A stretch of 64,000 nucleotides of DNA from Tillus elongatus (lineage: Eukaryota; Arthropoda; Insecta; Coleoptera; Cleridae). Positions 48,065 to 61,143 of the stretch are shown here, in pieces (within the stretch, counting starts at the first letter, position 1; each line of letters begins with the position of its first letter). Under the pieces are notes generated by a model. It did not search any database, had not been told where the DNA came from, and worked only from the letters and a program-made list of their open reading frames with translations. The stretch is from contig OZ023269.1 of the NCBI GenBank assembly GCA_964006375.1, positions 65,434,529 through 65,498,528 of the forward strand, given 5' to 3'. A program made the translations under genes and the position numbers.

Positions 48065-50451
48065 ACAGGGTGTTTCATCAGCAAACCGACATAGCTGAAT
48101 GGAAGGTGTATTTTTTCAAGGCGATTCAGGATCCGGTATTGAAATTTTTGTGAGGCCCTTCGTTTCGATGTTACAGGGTGATTCATGTATTTTGTCGAAA
48201 TTTTTGATGATCAGTATCTTTTGAACGAATTGATGGAATTGAATGAAATTTTGTACGTATGCTCTGTCAATGACACTCAATGCACTGCATTTCCCGCCGA
48301 TTCGAAAAAATGCAGTGGCGTACATAATTTTCTGACCACCTTGGGTTTTGTTAAAAAGATCACCCTGTATGCATTTTATTTAAATGTTTATCCCATCTGA
48401 GAAAACTACATGAGAATAGCTACTATTCTGGCAAAAAAAAATGTTTGGCACCATCAACTGAAACGAGAAAAGATAGGTAGACTTTGATTGCTTTTAGGAT
48501 TTCAAATCATGTTTGTTCGTAATTTTCGACAAATCATATGTGATTTCCTAAAAGGTACGTATTTTGTATTTATTTCAAATAAATTCGTTTTTTCTACTGA
48601 TTCAGGTATCATTAGGCACCATTCTAGATTTTTGTTAGCTAAACATAAGTGAAAATCAAAAAAAATAATTTGTTGTCCTCTTTTGGTGTTGTAAAAAGTT
48701 CATCCTGTATGCATGTTATTCAAATGTTTACGCCATTTGAGAAAACTACATGAGAATGGCTACCATTCTGGCAAAGAAAAATGTTTGGCACCATTAAACT
48801 GAATCGACAAAAGAATAAGCAGACTTTATCTAATCAAAAACGAAAATCCCGATAGTGAGCAATGGAAAAGTATTCATTTTTGTTTAATATCTGACATTTC
48901 CTGTCAGTAGATGTCAGATTTGATTCACTTGCCTCTCTCACTTATTAAGCGTTTGTTGATTTACATAATTTAATAATCACTGACTGGTAAAAGCTTGCTG
49001 AAGTGATATTTATTTGGTGTTTAAAATGCCGTATCATTATTCCAACGCAGAATATGCTGACATTTTGTTTATTTACGGATTTGCCGATGCCAATGGAAGG
49101 GCTGCCGAACGAGAGTACCGAAGACGGTACCCCGAACGCCGTGTGCCACATCATGAAACTTTCTCCAGGGTGTTCCAATTTTCAAGGGAACACGGAAAGT
49201 TTCCCTCGAAATCCATTAGAGAACGACCCATCAGACAAGACGCAACTCAGGTTCGTTTTTTGGTTGCTTCTCGATATTATTCATTGCTCATTATCAGGAT
49301 ATTTAAATTTTTAGGTAGAAAGCATCATTCAGATGGTTCAACAGAATCCCCAAACAAGCACGAGAAGAATAAGTGCTGCTGTTGGAGTCCCTCATTCACA
49401 AGTTTGGAGGATAATCAAAAAGGAACGTCTCCATCCGTATCATATGCAGAAAGTCCAGAGGCTCGAAGAAGGTGACGAAGTTGCTAGACGGGCATTGTGT
49501 CGGTGGATTGTAGGACATAGACGCAATATTCCTAGAATTCTTTTCACCGATGAAGCCCGGTTCACGAGAGATGGGGTGTTTAATACTCGAAATTCACATG
49601 TTTGGTCACATCAGAACCCCCATGCAACGAGAACGACTCAGTCGCAGCATAGATTTTCTGAGAATGTGTGGTGTGGCCTAATTGGTGACAAACTGATTGG
49701 ACCCCACTTTTTCGAATCAAGATTGACTGGAGAGATCTATGGCAATTTTCTACAAAATGAGCTGCCTGGTTACTTGGAAAACAGGAACGTGAATGAGAGG
49801 GGACTGATCTTTCAACATGATGGAGCGCCGCCCCATTTTTCCTTAGCTGTCCGAAATCATCTTGACACAAGGTATCCAAACAGGTGGATAGGTCGTGGAG
49901 GTCCCTATGCTTGGCCCCCCAGGTCGCCTGACCTAACACCAGTAGATTATTTCTTGTGGGGTTACATGAAAGCCATTGTTTATCAAGATGAAGTGGACAC
50001 AGGTGAGGAGCTGAGACGCAGAATTATCGCGGCAGCTGACCAAATAAGAGGCAACCCTGAGGCGATCAGTAGGGCAACCGAAGATTTAATGAAAAGGTCA
50101 AGGAAATGTCTCGAGTTTGATGGCGGCCTGTTTGAACATCGTCTTCACTGAACTGAATTTTTTTTCCAACATGTTTTGATGTTTTTCTTTATGTTTCATT
50201 TATGTACTTTTGTTTGGAAAAAAATATAATTTCTCCGTTGAGTTGTCTTTTTTTTTTGATTTTCACTTATGTTTAGCTAACAAAAATCTAGAATGGTGCC
50301 TAATGATACCTGAATCAGTAGAAAAAACGAATTTATTTGAAATAAATACAAAATACGTACCTTTTAGGAAATCACATATGATTTGTCGAAAATTACGAAC
50401 AAACATGATTTGAAATCCTAAAAGCAATCAAAGTCTACCTATCTTTTCTCG

Positions 50452-50456
<5 letters not shown>
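48065..50456 (+). mobile_element. IS630/mariner-type transposon, unit 1 copy, right end missing
   Basis: The left terminal repeat starts ACAGGGTGTTTCATC at 48065 after TATAT and is about 600 bp long. The element is cut at 50456, about 394 bp before the end of its right terminal repeat, by the duplication junction. It contains an intact transposase gene (49026-50151). A 196-bp segment bounded by inverted ACAGGGTGAT (48173-48368) is nested in the terminal repeat. Confidence 0.9.
49026..50151 (+). CDS. IS630/mariner-type transposase with one intron (unit 1)
   Basis: Exon 1 is 49026-49250 (75 codons), a 64-nt GT-AG intron spans 49251-49314 (ends TTTTTAG), and exon 2 is 49315-50151; product 353 residues. 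N-terminal helix-turn-helix: MPYHYSNAEYADILFIYGFA, then NPQTSTRRISAAVGVPHSQV. Catalytic residues: FTDEARFT (first Asp), FQHDGAPPHFS (second Asp) and SPDLTPVDYFLWG (third Asp), with 41 residues between the second and third by my count, so a DD41D-type member of the IS630-Tc1-mariner superfamily. The upstream part would lose its frame if unspliced, which supports the intron. No stops. The transposase would cut and paste the element at TA. Identical at protein level to the unit 2 copy as far as I can see. Confidence 0.92.

Positions 50457-50530
<74 letters not shown>
50457..50530. repeat. (TA)n array at the tandem-duplication junction
   Basis: TA array joining GTTTCA of unit 1 to CATACATAAATATG of unit 2; it replaces sequence found at 54508 onward. 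Confidence 0.96.
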
Positions 50531-50534
<4 letters not shown>

Positions 50535-50832
50535 CATAAATATGTGTATGTAAAATAATATATAAACTAATGTTTCCATCCCAAATATGAGTTCTGTTTC
50601 GTTTGAAGAATAGAGTAAATGTTTTCTATGAAATTTCCCTAATAAATAAATTTAACAATATCTCAATATTCTTTGAAATATAACATACTACATAAAACCC
50701 ACCGCTATCTGCTTTAGGGCCCAAGGTAAAATGATGTACCGTTATTCCCCGTCAACAACCCTGGCAGATGAAGCAGTAAAAAATAACAACAAAGACGCTA
50801 TTTATAAAACCAGGGACAAGTCACTTGAAAAC

Positions 50833-52111
<1,279 letters not shown>

Positions 52112-52115
52112 ATAT

Positions 52116-54897
52116 ACAGGGTGTTTCATCAGCAAACCGACATAGCTGAATGGAAGGTGTATTTTTTCAAGGCGATTCAGGATCCGGTATTGAAATTTTT
52201 GTGAGACCCTTCGTTTCGATGTTACAGGGTGATTCATGTATTTTGTCGAAATTTTTGATGATCAGTATCTTTTGAACGAATTGATGGAATTGAATGAAAT
52301 TTTGTACGTATGCTCTGTCAATGACACTCAATGCACTGCATTTCCCGCCGATTCGAAAAAATGCAGTGGCGTACATAATTTTCTGACCACCTTGGGTTTT
52401 GTTAAAAAGATCACCCTGTATGCATTTTATTTAAATGTTTATCCCATCTGAGAAAACTACATGAGAATAGCTACTATTCTGGCAAAAAAAAATGTTTGGC
52501 ACCATCAACTGAAACGAGAAAAGATAGGTAGACTTTGATTGCTTTTAGGATTTCAAATCATGTTTGTTCGTAATTTTCGACAAATCATATGTGATTTCCT
52601 AAAAGGTACGTATTTTGTATTTATTTCAAATAAATTCGTTTTTTCTACTGATTCAGGTATCATTAGGCACCATTCTAGATTTTTGTTAGCTAAACATAAG
52701 TGAAAATCAAAAAAAATAATTTGTTGTCCTCTTTTGGTGTTGTAAAAAGTTCATCCTGTATGCATGTTATTCAAATGTTTACGCCATTTGAGAAAACTAC
52801 ATGAGAATGGCTACCATTCTGGCAAAGAAAAATGTTTGGCACCATTAAACTGAATCGACAAAAGAATAAGCAGACTTTATCTAATCAAAAACGAAAATCC
52901 CGATAGTGAGCAATGGAAAAGTATTCATTTTTGTTTAATATCTGACATTTCCTGTCAGTAGATGTCAGATTTGATTCACTTGCCTCTCTCACTTATTAAG
53001 CGTTTGTTGATTTACTTAATTTAATAATCACTGACTGGTAAAAGCTTGCTGAAGTGATATTTATTTGGTGTTTAAAATGCCGTATCATTATTCCAACGCA
53101 GAATATGCTGACATTTTGTTTATTTACGGATTTGCCGATGCCAATGGAAGGGCTGCCGAACGAGAGTACCGAAGACGGTACCCCGAACGCCGTGTGCCAC
53201 ATCATGAAACTTTCTCCAGGGTGTTCCAATTTTCAAGGGAACACGGAAAGTTTCCCTCGAAATCCATTAGAGAACGACCCATCAGACAAGACGCAACTCA
53301 GGTTCGTTTTTTGGTTGCTTCTCGATATTATTCATTGCTCATTATCAGGATATTTAAATTTTTAGGTAGAAAGCATCATTCAGATGGTTCAACAGAATCC
53401 CCAAACAAGCACGAGAAGAATAAGTGCTGCTGTTGGAGTCCCTCATTCACAAGTTTGGAGGATAATCAAAAAGGAACGTCTCCATCCGTATCATATGCAG
53501 AAAGTCCAGAGGCTCGAAGAAGGTGACGAAGTTGCTAGACGGGCATTGTGTCGGTGGATTGTAGGACATAGACGCAATATTCCTAGAATTCTTTTCACCG
53601 ATGAAGCCCGGTTCACGAGAGATGGGGTGTTTAATACTCGAAATTCACATGTTTGGTCACATCAGAACCCCCATGCAACGAGAACGACTCAGTCGCAGCA
53701 TAGATTTTCTGAGAATGTGTGGTGTGGCCTAATTGGTGACAAACTGATTGGACCCCACTTTTTCGAATCAAGATTGACTGGAGAGATCTATGGCAATTTT
53801 CTACAAAATGAGCTGCCTGGTTACTTGGAAAACAGGAACGTGAATGAGAGGGGACTGATCTTTCAACATGATGGAGCGCCGCCCCATTTTTCCTTAGCTG
53901 TCCGAAATCATCTTGACACAAGGTATCCAAACAGGTGGATAGGTCGTGGAGGTCCCTATGCTTGGCCCCCCAGGTCGCCTGACCTAACACCAGTAGATTA
54001 TTTCTTGTGGGGTTACATGAAAGCCATTGTTTATCAAGATGAAGTGGACACAGGTGAGGAGCTGAGACGCAGAATTATCGCGGCAGCTGACCAAATAAGA
54101 GGCAACCCTGAGGCGATCAGTAGGGCAACCGAAGATTTAATGAAAAGGTCAAGGAAATGTCTCGAGTTTGATGGCGGCCTGTTTGAACATCGTCTTCACT
54201 GAACTGAATTTTTTTTCCAACATGTTTTGATGTTTTTCTTTATGTTTCATTTATGTACTTTTGTTTGGAAAAAAATATAATTTCTCCGTTGAGTTGTCTT
54301 TTTTTTTTGATTTTCACTTATGTTTAGCTAACAAAAATCTAGAATGGTGCCTAATGATACCTGAATCAGTAGAAAAAACGAATTTATTTGAAATAAATAC
54401 AAAATACGTACCTTTTAGGAAATCACATATGATTTGTCGAAAATTACGAACAAACATGATTTGAAATCCTAAAAGCAATCAAAGTCTACCTATCTTTTCT
54501 CGTTTCAGTTGATGGTGCCAAACATTTTTTTTTGCCAGAATAGTAGCTATTCTCATGTAGTTTTCTCAGATGGCATAAACATTTAAATAAAATGCATACA
54601 GGGTGATCTTTTTAACAAAACCCAAGGTGGTCAGAAAATTATGTACGCCACTGCATTTTTTCGAATCGGCGGGAAATGCAGTGCATTGAGTGTCATTGAC
54701 AGAGCATACGTACAAAATTTCATTCAATTCCATCAATTCGTTCAAAAGATACTGATCATCAAAAATTTCGACAAAATACATGAATCACCCTGTAACATCG
54801 AAACGAAGGGCCTCACAAAAATTTCAATACCGGATCCTGAATCGCCTTGAAAAAATACACCTACCATTCGGCTATGTCGGTTTGCTGATGAAACACC

Positions 54898-54901
<4 letters not shown>
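52116..54901 (+). mobile_element. Complete IS630/mariner-type transposon with ~600-bp terminal inverted repeats
   Basis: 2,786 bp; ends ACAGGGTGTTTCATC on both sides, inside TA-rich sequence. Left repeat 52116-52716 and right repeat 54301-54901 match inverted over about 600 bp with few differences. Each repeat contains a 196-bp segment (52224-52419; 54598-54793) with its own inverted ACAGGGTGAT ends. The interior also has a ~150-bp diverged direct repeat of terminal-repeat sequence (about 52733-52880). It holds an intact spliced transposase gene, so it may be mobile. Confidence 0.9.
53077..54202 (+). CDS. IS630/mariner-type transposase with one intron (unit 2)
   Basis: Exon 1 is 53077-53301, the intron is 53302-53365, and exon 2 is 53366-54202, exactly 4,051 bp from the unit 1 copy and without noticed coding differences. 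Same features: an N-terminal helix-turn-helix pair, catalytic Asp in FTDEARFT, Asp in QHDGAPPH and Asp in TPVDYF, and a C-terminus KCLEFDGGLFEHRLH typical of the family. This copy is flanked by two complete terminal repeats, unlike unit 1, so it is the better candidate for an active element. Confidence 0.92.

Positions 54902-54984
<83 letters not shown>
54900..54984. repeat. (TA)n microsatellite
   Basis: Follows directly on the transposon terminus CACCCTGT. Right flank begins AAACATATAAAAATTGAAAC, then TGACCCCGGATATG. Confidence 0.96.
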
Positions 54985-54989
<5 letters not shown>

Positions 54990-55420
54990 ATATAAAAATT
55001 GAAACTGACCCCGGATATGTTTTCTGGGGGGCCTAATTAGCGCTCATTTGAAGAAATTTTTTCAAAATTCAAAAGTCGGGATCTCCTCATTAGTGAATTT
55101 TTTTTAAGAAAATTCACTAAAAAACTTAAAAGCTTTTCGACATATTTTTTGCTACAAAGTGACGATCTTCAATTTATCATAGCGTAAACAATTTCGTTGC
55201 TATGGCAACTAAATCTTTCTTTTTAAATAGCAAAATATGATTTTTTCGCGATTTCGGAAATAGCGTCTAGTTCTTGATACGCCACTATAAAAATGTAATT
55301 AGGTTCAATTAGAAAAAAATGGAGAAAAAACTAATGTAATTATGCAGATGATCGCAAAAATGTTTTTTTTTAACAGAAGCACGCTTAAAACCAACCCTGT
55401 ACGCATAAGCAACATAACAA
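54985..55420 (+). repeat. (AT)n-associated repeat family, left-hand end
   Basis: The sequence ACCCCGGATATG..., GCCTAATTAGCGCTCATTTG, AAGTCGGGATCTCCTCATTA recurs inverted at 40150-40275 and in part at 63290-63341. The part from 55130 matches 6980-7230. Confidence 0.78.
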
Positions 55421-55599
55421 ATGCTGTAAAATCACTCACTGCAGATGATAGGCAAACCAGCTTTAATTATTAACTTTAATTCTAAAAGAGACTGACAAAA
55501 CAAAACTAAAACAAAACAGCAATAATATTTGTCAACTAACTCAATGTTTAAAATGCTGTCCATTATCAATAAATAATTGAACTAGGTTTCAAAGAAATT

Positions 55600-56503
55600 T
55601 ATTAAACTAATTAACCTGGAATACACAATCCATGTTGTTTGGCCAACAATTATAGCTTTCAGGTCTTCCAGATTTAATGGTCTGTCTCTGTAGACAACAT
55701 TCTTCAAGTGACCCTAAGAAAACAACCACATGGCGTCAAGTCAAGAGGGCGAGCAGTTCATTTAAGTGCATCACAGCGCCTGATTCAATTTTCTCTAAAA
55801 ACTTCATCCAATTTTGCCGCACGCGTCTGCCAAAATGATTGTGAGCTCCATATTTATCAAACTAAACTTCATTGACTGGGCTCACTGCAACCACTGTGGT
55901 ATAATTTCTTCTCTTAAAAAAATTTAATACTTTTCAGATGTTAGATTTCCCTCAATAAATAACCGCCCAATATTACTACTGTCTAGTCTACCCGTCCATA
56001 CATAATTTTTTTGTGGTCGTTGGGTTTGAGCCTCCAGCATCCAAAGTCGATTCTGCTGAGACCAATAACGATAATTTCTACTAAAGTCCGGCTTTTCATT
56101 AAATTTGCCATAATGTAACAAAATTCAACACGCCTCTAAAAATCGCTAACTACAAGTTCCTGTACTAGCTGTACTTTATATGGGTGAAATTCTTTCTTTT
56201 CCTTTTTAGCAAAGTTACCACAGATTTTGCAGAAAGGCTGTGTAATGTAGTAACTTAATTAAAAAGACAACAATATATCTAATGCGTTATTACCAGCTAC
56301 AGCCGTTTTTGGTCTTCCTATTCTTGGCTTATCATTGACACTACCAGTTTTGTTAATTTTTTTCAGTGTTCTAGACACATACACTTCATTAATTTGTGGC
56401 CAGACTCATGAAAAAACATGCACATTTCTTTACAAAGCTTCCTGTCACCGTAGCCCAACATCACTAATATATCAATTCTTAGCGTTTTGCTCAATTCTGC
56501 CAT
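55600..56503 (-). pseudogene. mariner-like transposase, heavily decayed
   Basis: Pieces in different minus-strand frames: MAELSKTLRIDILVMLGYGD (from 56503), NEVYVSRTLKKINKTGSVND and RPKTA near 56320, a strand-core segment WSQQNRLWMLEAQTQRPQKN and FIEGNLTSEKY (55924-56121), and GHLKNVVYRDRPLNLEDLK near 55690. The order (helix-turn-helix, GRPKT, WMLEAHTQRPQ-like, FIEGNLTSEKY, GHLKN) is that of mariner/IS630 transposases of insects. The catalytic motifs are not intact. Many stops and shifts. Confidence 0.72.
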
Positions 56504-57028
56504 AATAATAATAATAATTCATTTCTATAAATTCCCTATTTTCCAATATGAAGCTCTCTAAAGTATTACAAACTACATACAACTGACAGAAAACAATGCT
56601 TAAAATTGGCAGCTGCAAATACTATCACAATTTTTCAATTGGTAACTTGATAAGAAATTGATTAATGAAATCCAACCGAAGGTAATTTTTAAGAAACTTT
56701 TTTTGCGATTTTTTCTTATTAATCCCGATTACATTTTCATAGTGCCGTTGCTAAGAAGGAGATGTGCTTTCCGTGAGTGCAAAAAAATCATATCTTGCTA
56801 TTTAAAAAAAGATCTAGATTATCTATTTTTATGAAATTTGGTGTCTAAATTAGGGCTATATACACATATTTGAGGAGGAAAAAAACATTTTTACATTTAA
56901 CCAGCCGCACCCACATAAATATGACCTTGGCGTACTATTTGAAATGAAAATACAATACGCTGCTGCTTTTTTCAAAAGCAAAAATTATTCCTAGAATAGT
57001 ACTATACTTTATATTTAAAAAAGTCTAA

Positions 57029-57306
57029 ACGCAGCAAGTGCGTTATGGAAGTGAATTTTCATTAAAATGTTTTTAATAGCAAATGCGAGCAGGCATCAAT
57101 CTGATTACTGGTATAGCCTATGCAGTAGAAACAATCTACCATATTTTATCAAAACTACTTATTGTTTAAAAATGTTCAAAAATTTTCCGAAAATAAACTT
57201 AAAGTTGGTTTCCTAGCCAACAAACCTTAGGTTAATAGCAAATTGAGTTATTGAAATTTAAAGGATTTCATTAAAGTTCGCTACCAAAACGCACTTACTG
57301 CGTCCA
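57029..57306. repeat. 305-bp inverted-repeat unit, copy 3 (diverged)
   Basis: Left arm AACGCAGCAAGTGCGTTATG (57029) and inverted right arm ending near 57306 (GACGCAGTAAGTGCGTTTTG). About 80% similar to copies 1 and 2 by eye. Confidence 0.78.
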
Positions 57307-57333
57307 GATTTTTTTCTTGCAAACATGTATCAT

Positions 57334-58656
57334 CTTCTTCTTCTTCTTCTATTGCTTATCCATTAATGGATATTCGCGATCACATGTGCCCATTCTTCCC
57401 TATTTCTGATGGAGCTGAATAGGTCTCCTACAGTTTTTAGTCCTGTCCATTCTCTCACGTTTCTGAGCCATGACATCCTCTTACTTCCGACTCCTCTCTT
57501 CCCCTCGATCTTTCCTTCGATTACTAATTGTAGGAATTGGTATTTTTCATTCCGTATTACGTGACCCAGATATGCTGTTTTTCTGCGCTTGATGGTGTTC
57601 ACCAGTTCACGTTCTCTTTTAACCGTTCTTAGGATCTCTTCGATTGTTTTTCTGGCCGTCCATGAGACTTTTAGTATACGTCTGTATGTCCACATTCCAA
57701 AGGTTTCAAGTTTATTCATGGTATTCACCTTCAGCATCCAGCCCTCCACACCATATAGTAACACTGACCACACGTAACATTTTACTAATTCTTAGCCTCT
57801 CACGTACCTAGTCCCCTTCTAAATCCAAATTGTGTGGACCCTACCTCTCTTTCGCATTTTATGGAAATTGTGTAGTAAATAATCTTGAGGAATATATTTA
57901 ACGTGTGGCTTACTAGACTGATCAGCCTGTGGTCCTCGCACTTCGTTGCATTACTCTTTTTTGGCAGGGGGAGAAAATGTGATGTAATCCACTTGGCAGG
58001 GAACTCCCCCATGTTATATATCTTGTTAAATATTCTGTGCAGTACGGAAATTCCCCTGTCGTCTAGTATTTTTAGTAGTTTGACAGGTATGCAGTTCGGG
58101 CCAACTGCCTTTCTGGCCTTTGACGTATTTATTGTTCTTACAATTTCTTCTTTGGTGATAGGGGGTCCAGACAGGTCTACGTCCTCCGCAACCTCTATGT
58201 CAGGTCTATTATCGTCGAAAAGGTTGTTAATATATTCCTCCCAAATAACTCTTCGCTGCCGATCGTCTTGTGCAATTTCCCCATGTTCGTTTTTTACATA
58301 GAAAAGTATCTCTTCCGGTAAACTCCGGACACCTCTTTTATCTTCTGTGTATGTTAAATTCAACGTGCAGCTCTTGTAGTTGTTCTATATCCTCGCATTG
58401 CTTCTTTAACCAGTCATTCTTTGCCGCTCTTATTTTCCACCTAATAAGTCTTTGGATTTGTTTATAGCTCTCTGGATATCCTTGACTTATGCATCTTCTC
58501 CTTTCTTCGAAAAGTGCCATGATTTCTGCTGTCATCCAACTGTGTTTCTGTGTTTTCCGCTTATGACCTAGTTCACCTTCTGAGACCCTTCTCAAGGCTT
58601 CCTCCATTTCTCCCCATATGACATCTATGCTTGCACTCTCTTCCAACTTCGGTTCT
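57334..58656 (-). mobile_element. 5'-truncated RTE-like LINE with internal RT deletion
   Basis: Inserted into the (AT)n-associated repeat: flanks ATGTATCAT (57325-57333) and ATGCATCAT (58657-58665) form a 9-bp duplication with one mismatch, and the repeat continues on both sides (compare 47270-47300). The left edge has a (CTT)n run, that is a (GAA)n tail on the minus strand. 1,323 bp. Confidence 0.88.
57363..58646 (-). pseudogene. LINE endonuclease-reverse transcriptase remnant
   Basis: Three open pieces: the endonuclease-RT linker (58338-58646, KHSWMTAEIMALFEERRR), the RT N-terminus (57800-58363, with ITKEEIVRTINTSKARKAVG, FPAKWITSHFLPLPKK and STQFGFRRG), and the C-terminal region (57363-57773, WSVLLYGVEGWMLK, RRKTAYLGHVIRNEKYQFL and EGKIEGKRGVGSKRMSWL). 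The RT palm with its catalytic Asp pair is missing between QFGFRR and YGVEGW, removed by a deletion near 57803. The endonuclease is absent through 5' truncation. The family is the insect 'endonuclease-reverse transcriptase', probably RTE-like. Confidence 0.85.
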
Positions 58657-59158
58657 ATGCATCATATTTCGATAAAAAAATGCAAAAATGCATTAACGAA
58701 TTTGTTCTACGAAAATTAGCCAAAAATTATAGACCGTTAAACCATAAACTTAACTAAACGTACAGCGAAAGCATCAACTTAACTAAACCGACGGCCAAAG
58801 CATCAGAGAGAGGGTCTATTTGAAATGAATTTTCTGTAAATATTTTAGTAAAATGAAGGGCAATGACTTAAGGGTTCGCAGAACACATGTTTTGAGGAAA
58901 ACTCCACATTTTTTTTAACTGCTCATAACTTTTATCTCTTTAAATTTAGAAATGCAAATTATGGTACATGGTTCACTCTTTATATTACAAACACGCGTAC
59001 CGAATTTAGTTGCCCTTACTCTACATTTTCCGGGAAAACCTGGTCCGATTTTCCTGGCCAACAAACTTATCCAAGCCACTTGCAAAAGGAAGGTACTCAC
59101 CAAATTTGATCAAAATCGGCCCATTACTTTTTGAGTTATCGGTATGATATATACATAT
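58657..59158 (+). repeat. (AT)n-associated repeat family, right-hand part of an interrupted copy
   Basis: Continues the copy begun near 57000 after the LINE insertion. Shares AGGGTCTATTTGAAATGAAT, then CGTACC...TTGCCCTTACT, GGGAAAACCTGG and CCAAATTTGATCAAAATCGG with 47560-48050. Confidence 0.82.
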
Positions 59159-59482
59159 ATTACTGTCAAAGCGATGTCATTCGGCATAGAATAGTTTATT
59201 ATTTTTGAAAAAAATATGGGCTATTAAGGTTGACCCGTGGTTGAAAAATAAGTATAACGATGTCAAGAACTTTGGTAAATGGAGGTATCAATAGAACAAT
59301 TGAGAGGAGGAAGTTAAAGTAAGAAATATTTTCCATTTAGAATGTCAAAATTTGAAGTATAGTGAACTTGGTCCACAATTGCCAATGATTTTTTGGATGA
59401 ACCCGTTAAATTTTGTAAAAACACAGCACATGTCATAGACTTATTGTGTATTGCATATTGTATAATTTAATTCAATAAACGC

Positions 59483-59676
<194 letters not shown>

Positions 59677-59699
59677 TCAAATTGACCCCGTTATATAAT

Positions 59700-61143
59700 C
59701 ATGACGGCGACGCCTCTCAAAAAAAACTATCGACAACTACAAAAACCTCAATATTTTTTGTCATTTGACAATTATTTATAAAAATTATGCCGGGGCGACT
59801 GAATTACAGTCACAAAGATTATTAAAATTTATTTATTATTATGGTGAATGTAACCACGTTTTATCAAGAACGTGCCAAATATTTGCTGATATCGAGATAA
59901 ACAAAAGCCATCGCGGAGGAGTGTTCGGCGAATAATAGAAACTTACAAAACTTTTGGCACCGTGAAGGCAAAAATTCATAAAAGAAATACCATCCTTAAG
60001 ACAAGTAGCTCTGCAGAGAGGACTTTCGAAGAGCTTGATACACAGAATTCCGTTAAAGCACAACTTCCACCCTTATTCAATATCTTTGGTTCAACATCTG
60101 AGAGAAATGGATACGCAGAAAAGAGTTTTGTAAATTCATTTGAACGATGATACAAGACGACTCTCGATTTTTTTGACAGCATAATTAGGACTGATGAAGC
60201 GAAATCTATGAAAAATGTTCTTTTTAACACACAAAATTCTTATTTTTGGAGTAATTCAAATCGTCATGCAGTAAGAACCCGGAATTTTCAAAATAGCTAG
60301 CTAGTCTTTTGTGCTGTAAAAACTGATATAATATAATATAATATAATATAATTTATTAAGAAAACTTGAATGGTAAGTCATTAACCATACATTGCAAATT
60401 ATTTCCCCATTCTAAATTATGTATTAACTTTTTTAAGATATGCATATTTAAATATTCTGGAAGAGATGAATCATCAATATTTGAGCAATTTACCTCTAGC
60501 GGAACACAAGCAAATTTTTTAACAACGTGATGGCGCCCTACCCCACAGAACGGTTTCGTTTACTGAGAACATTTGATGACAAGTAGATTGCCAACTACTG
60601 GCCTTTTCTCTGGTCTTCTCGTTCTCCTTATTTGACTGTGTTGGATTACTCTACCTGGGGAACGATAATAAACATCGTTTTTTCAATCCAGTGAAAACGA
60701 TGGGGGACTGTATGGCAAGGGTGAATGGCGCGTTCAAAAGATTATCTCCAAATTCAATTAGAGCGGCCTTCCATGAAGAACTAACTCGAAGAGGAAAAAA
60801 ATGTTTGGAAGTTCAAAATGGAAATTTTGAACATTTATTAAAATAAGTTGTTACCCTGTGTAGGTATTGTTTTCTTTTAGTAGGATAAATTGGTTTTCTT
60901 CTATAGATTTTTGTCTTGGCGATGTCAAAAGTGTTGTAATTTTCCATTATTCGTTTAACACTATTCGGTTTCTGTTCTTGATCGAACTTTGTTGCATTCC
61001 GCCTAAATATTTACACCTTAAAAATAATCCTAGTGCGTATAATTTAATCGCACCGCCATGATTATTAGCAATAAGTATTTGTCAAATGACAACCAATAGT
61101 GATGTGTCTGTAGTGCTCTAAAGTTTTATTTTGAGCCGTCATG
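59700..61143 (+). mobile_element. Decayed mariner-like transposon with ~105-bp inverted ends
   Basis: 59700-59805 (CATGACGGC..., then TTGTCATTTGACAA) and 61038-61143 read inverted (CATGACGGCTCAAAATAAAA..., then TTGTCATTTGACAA) match with about 70% identity by eye. Between them lies a broken mariner-type transposase. Size about 1.44 kb including a small (ATAAT)n insertion near 60330. Target duplication not certain. Confidence 0.7.
59840..60846 (+). pseudogene. mariner-like transposase, decayed
   Basis: Pieces read in order on the plus strand: RRIIETYKTFGTVKAKIHKR and RTFEELDT near 59930-60050, then IIRTDEAK and QNSYFWSNSNRHAVRTRNFQ (60180-60290, containing the first catalytic Asp). Next, after the microsatellite, comes YWPFLWSSRSPYLTVLDYST (60597-60655, the third-Asp region SPDLT-LDY with Asp to Tyr change). 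The C-terminus GKKCLEVQNGNFEHLLK ends at TAA 60844-60846. That closing CLE..NG.FEHLL pattern also occurs in the intact transposases at 49026 and 53077, so they are relatives. Stops and shifts are numerous. Confidence 0.75.

Noticed and set aside
48116..48400. Short conserved frames in the transposon terminal repeats (also at 52167-52451 and 54566-54850)
   Set aside because: They recur only because the terminal repeats are duplicated; they have no domain and exist on both strands.
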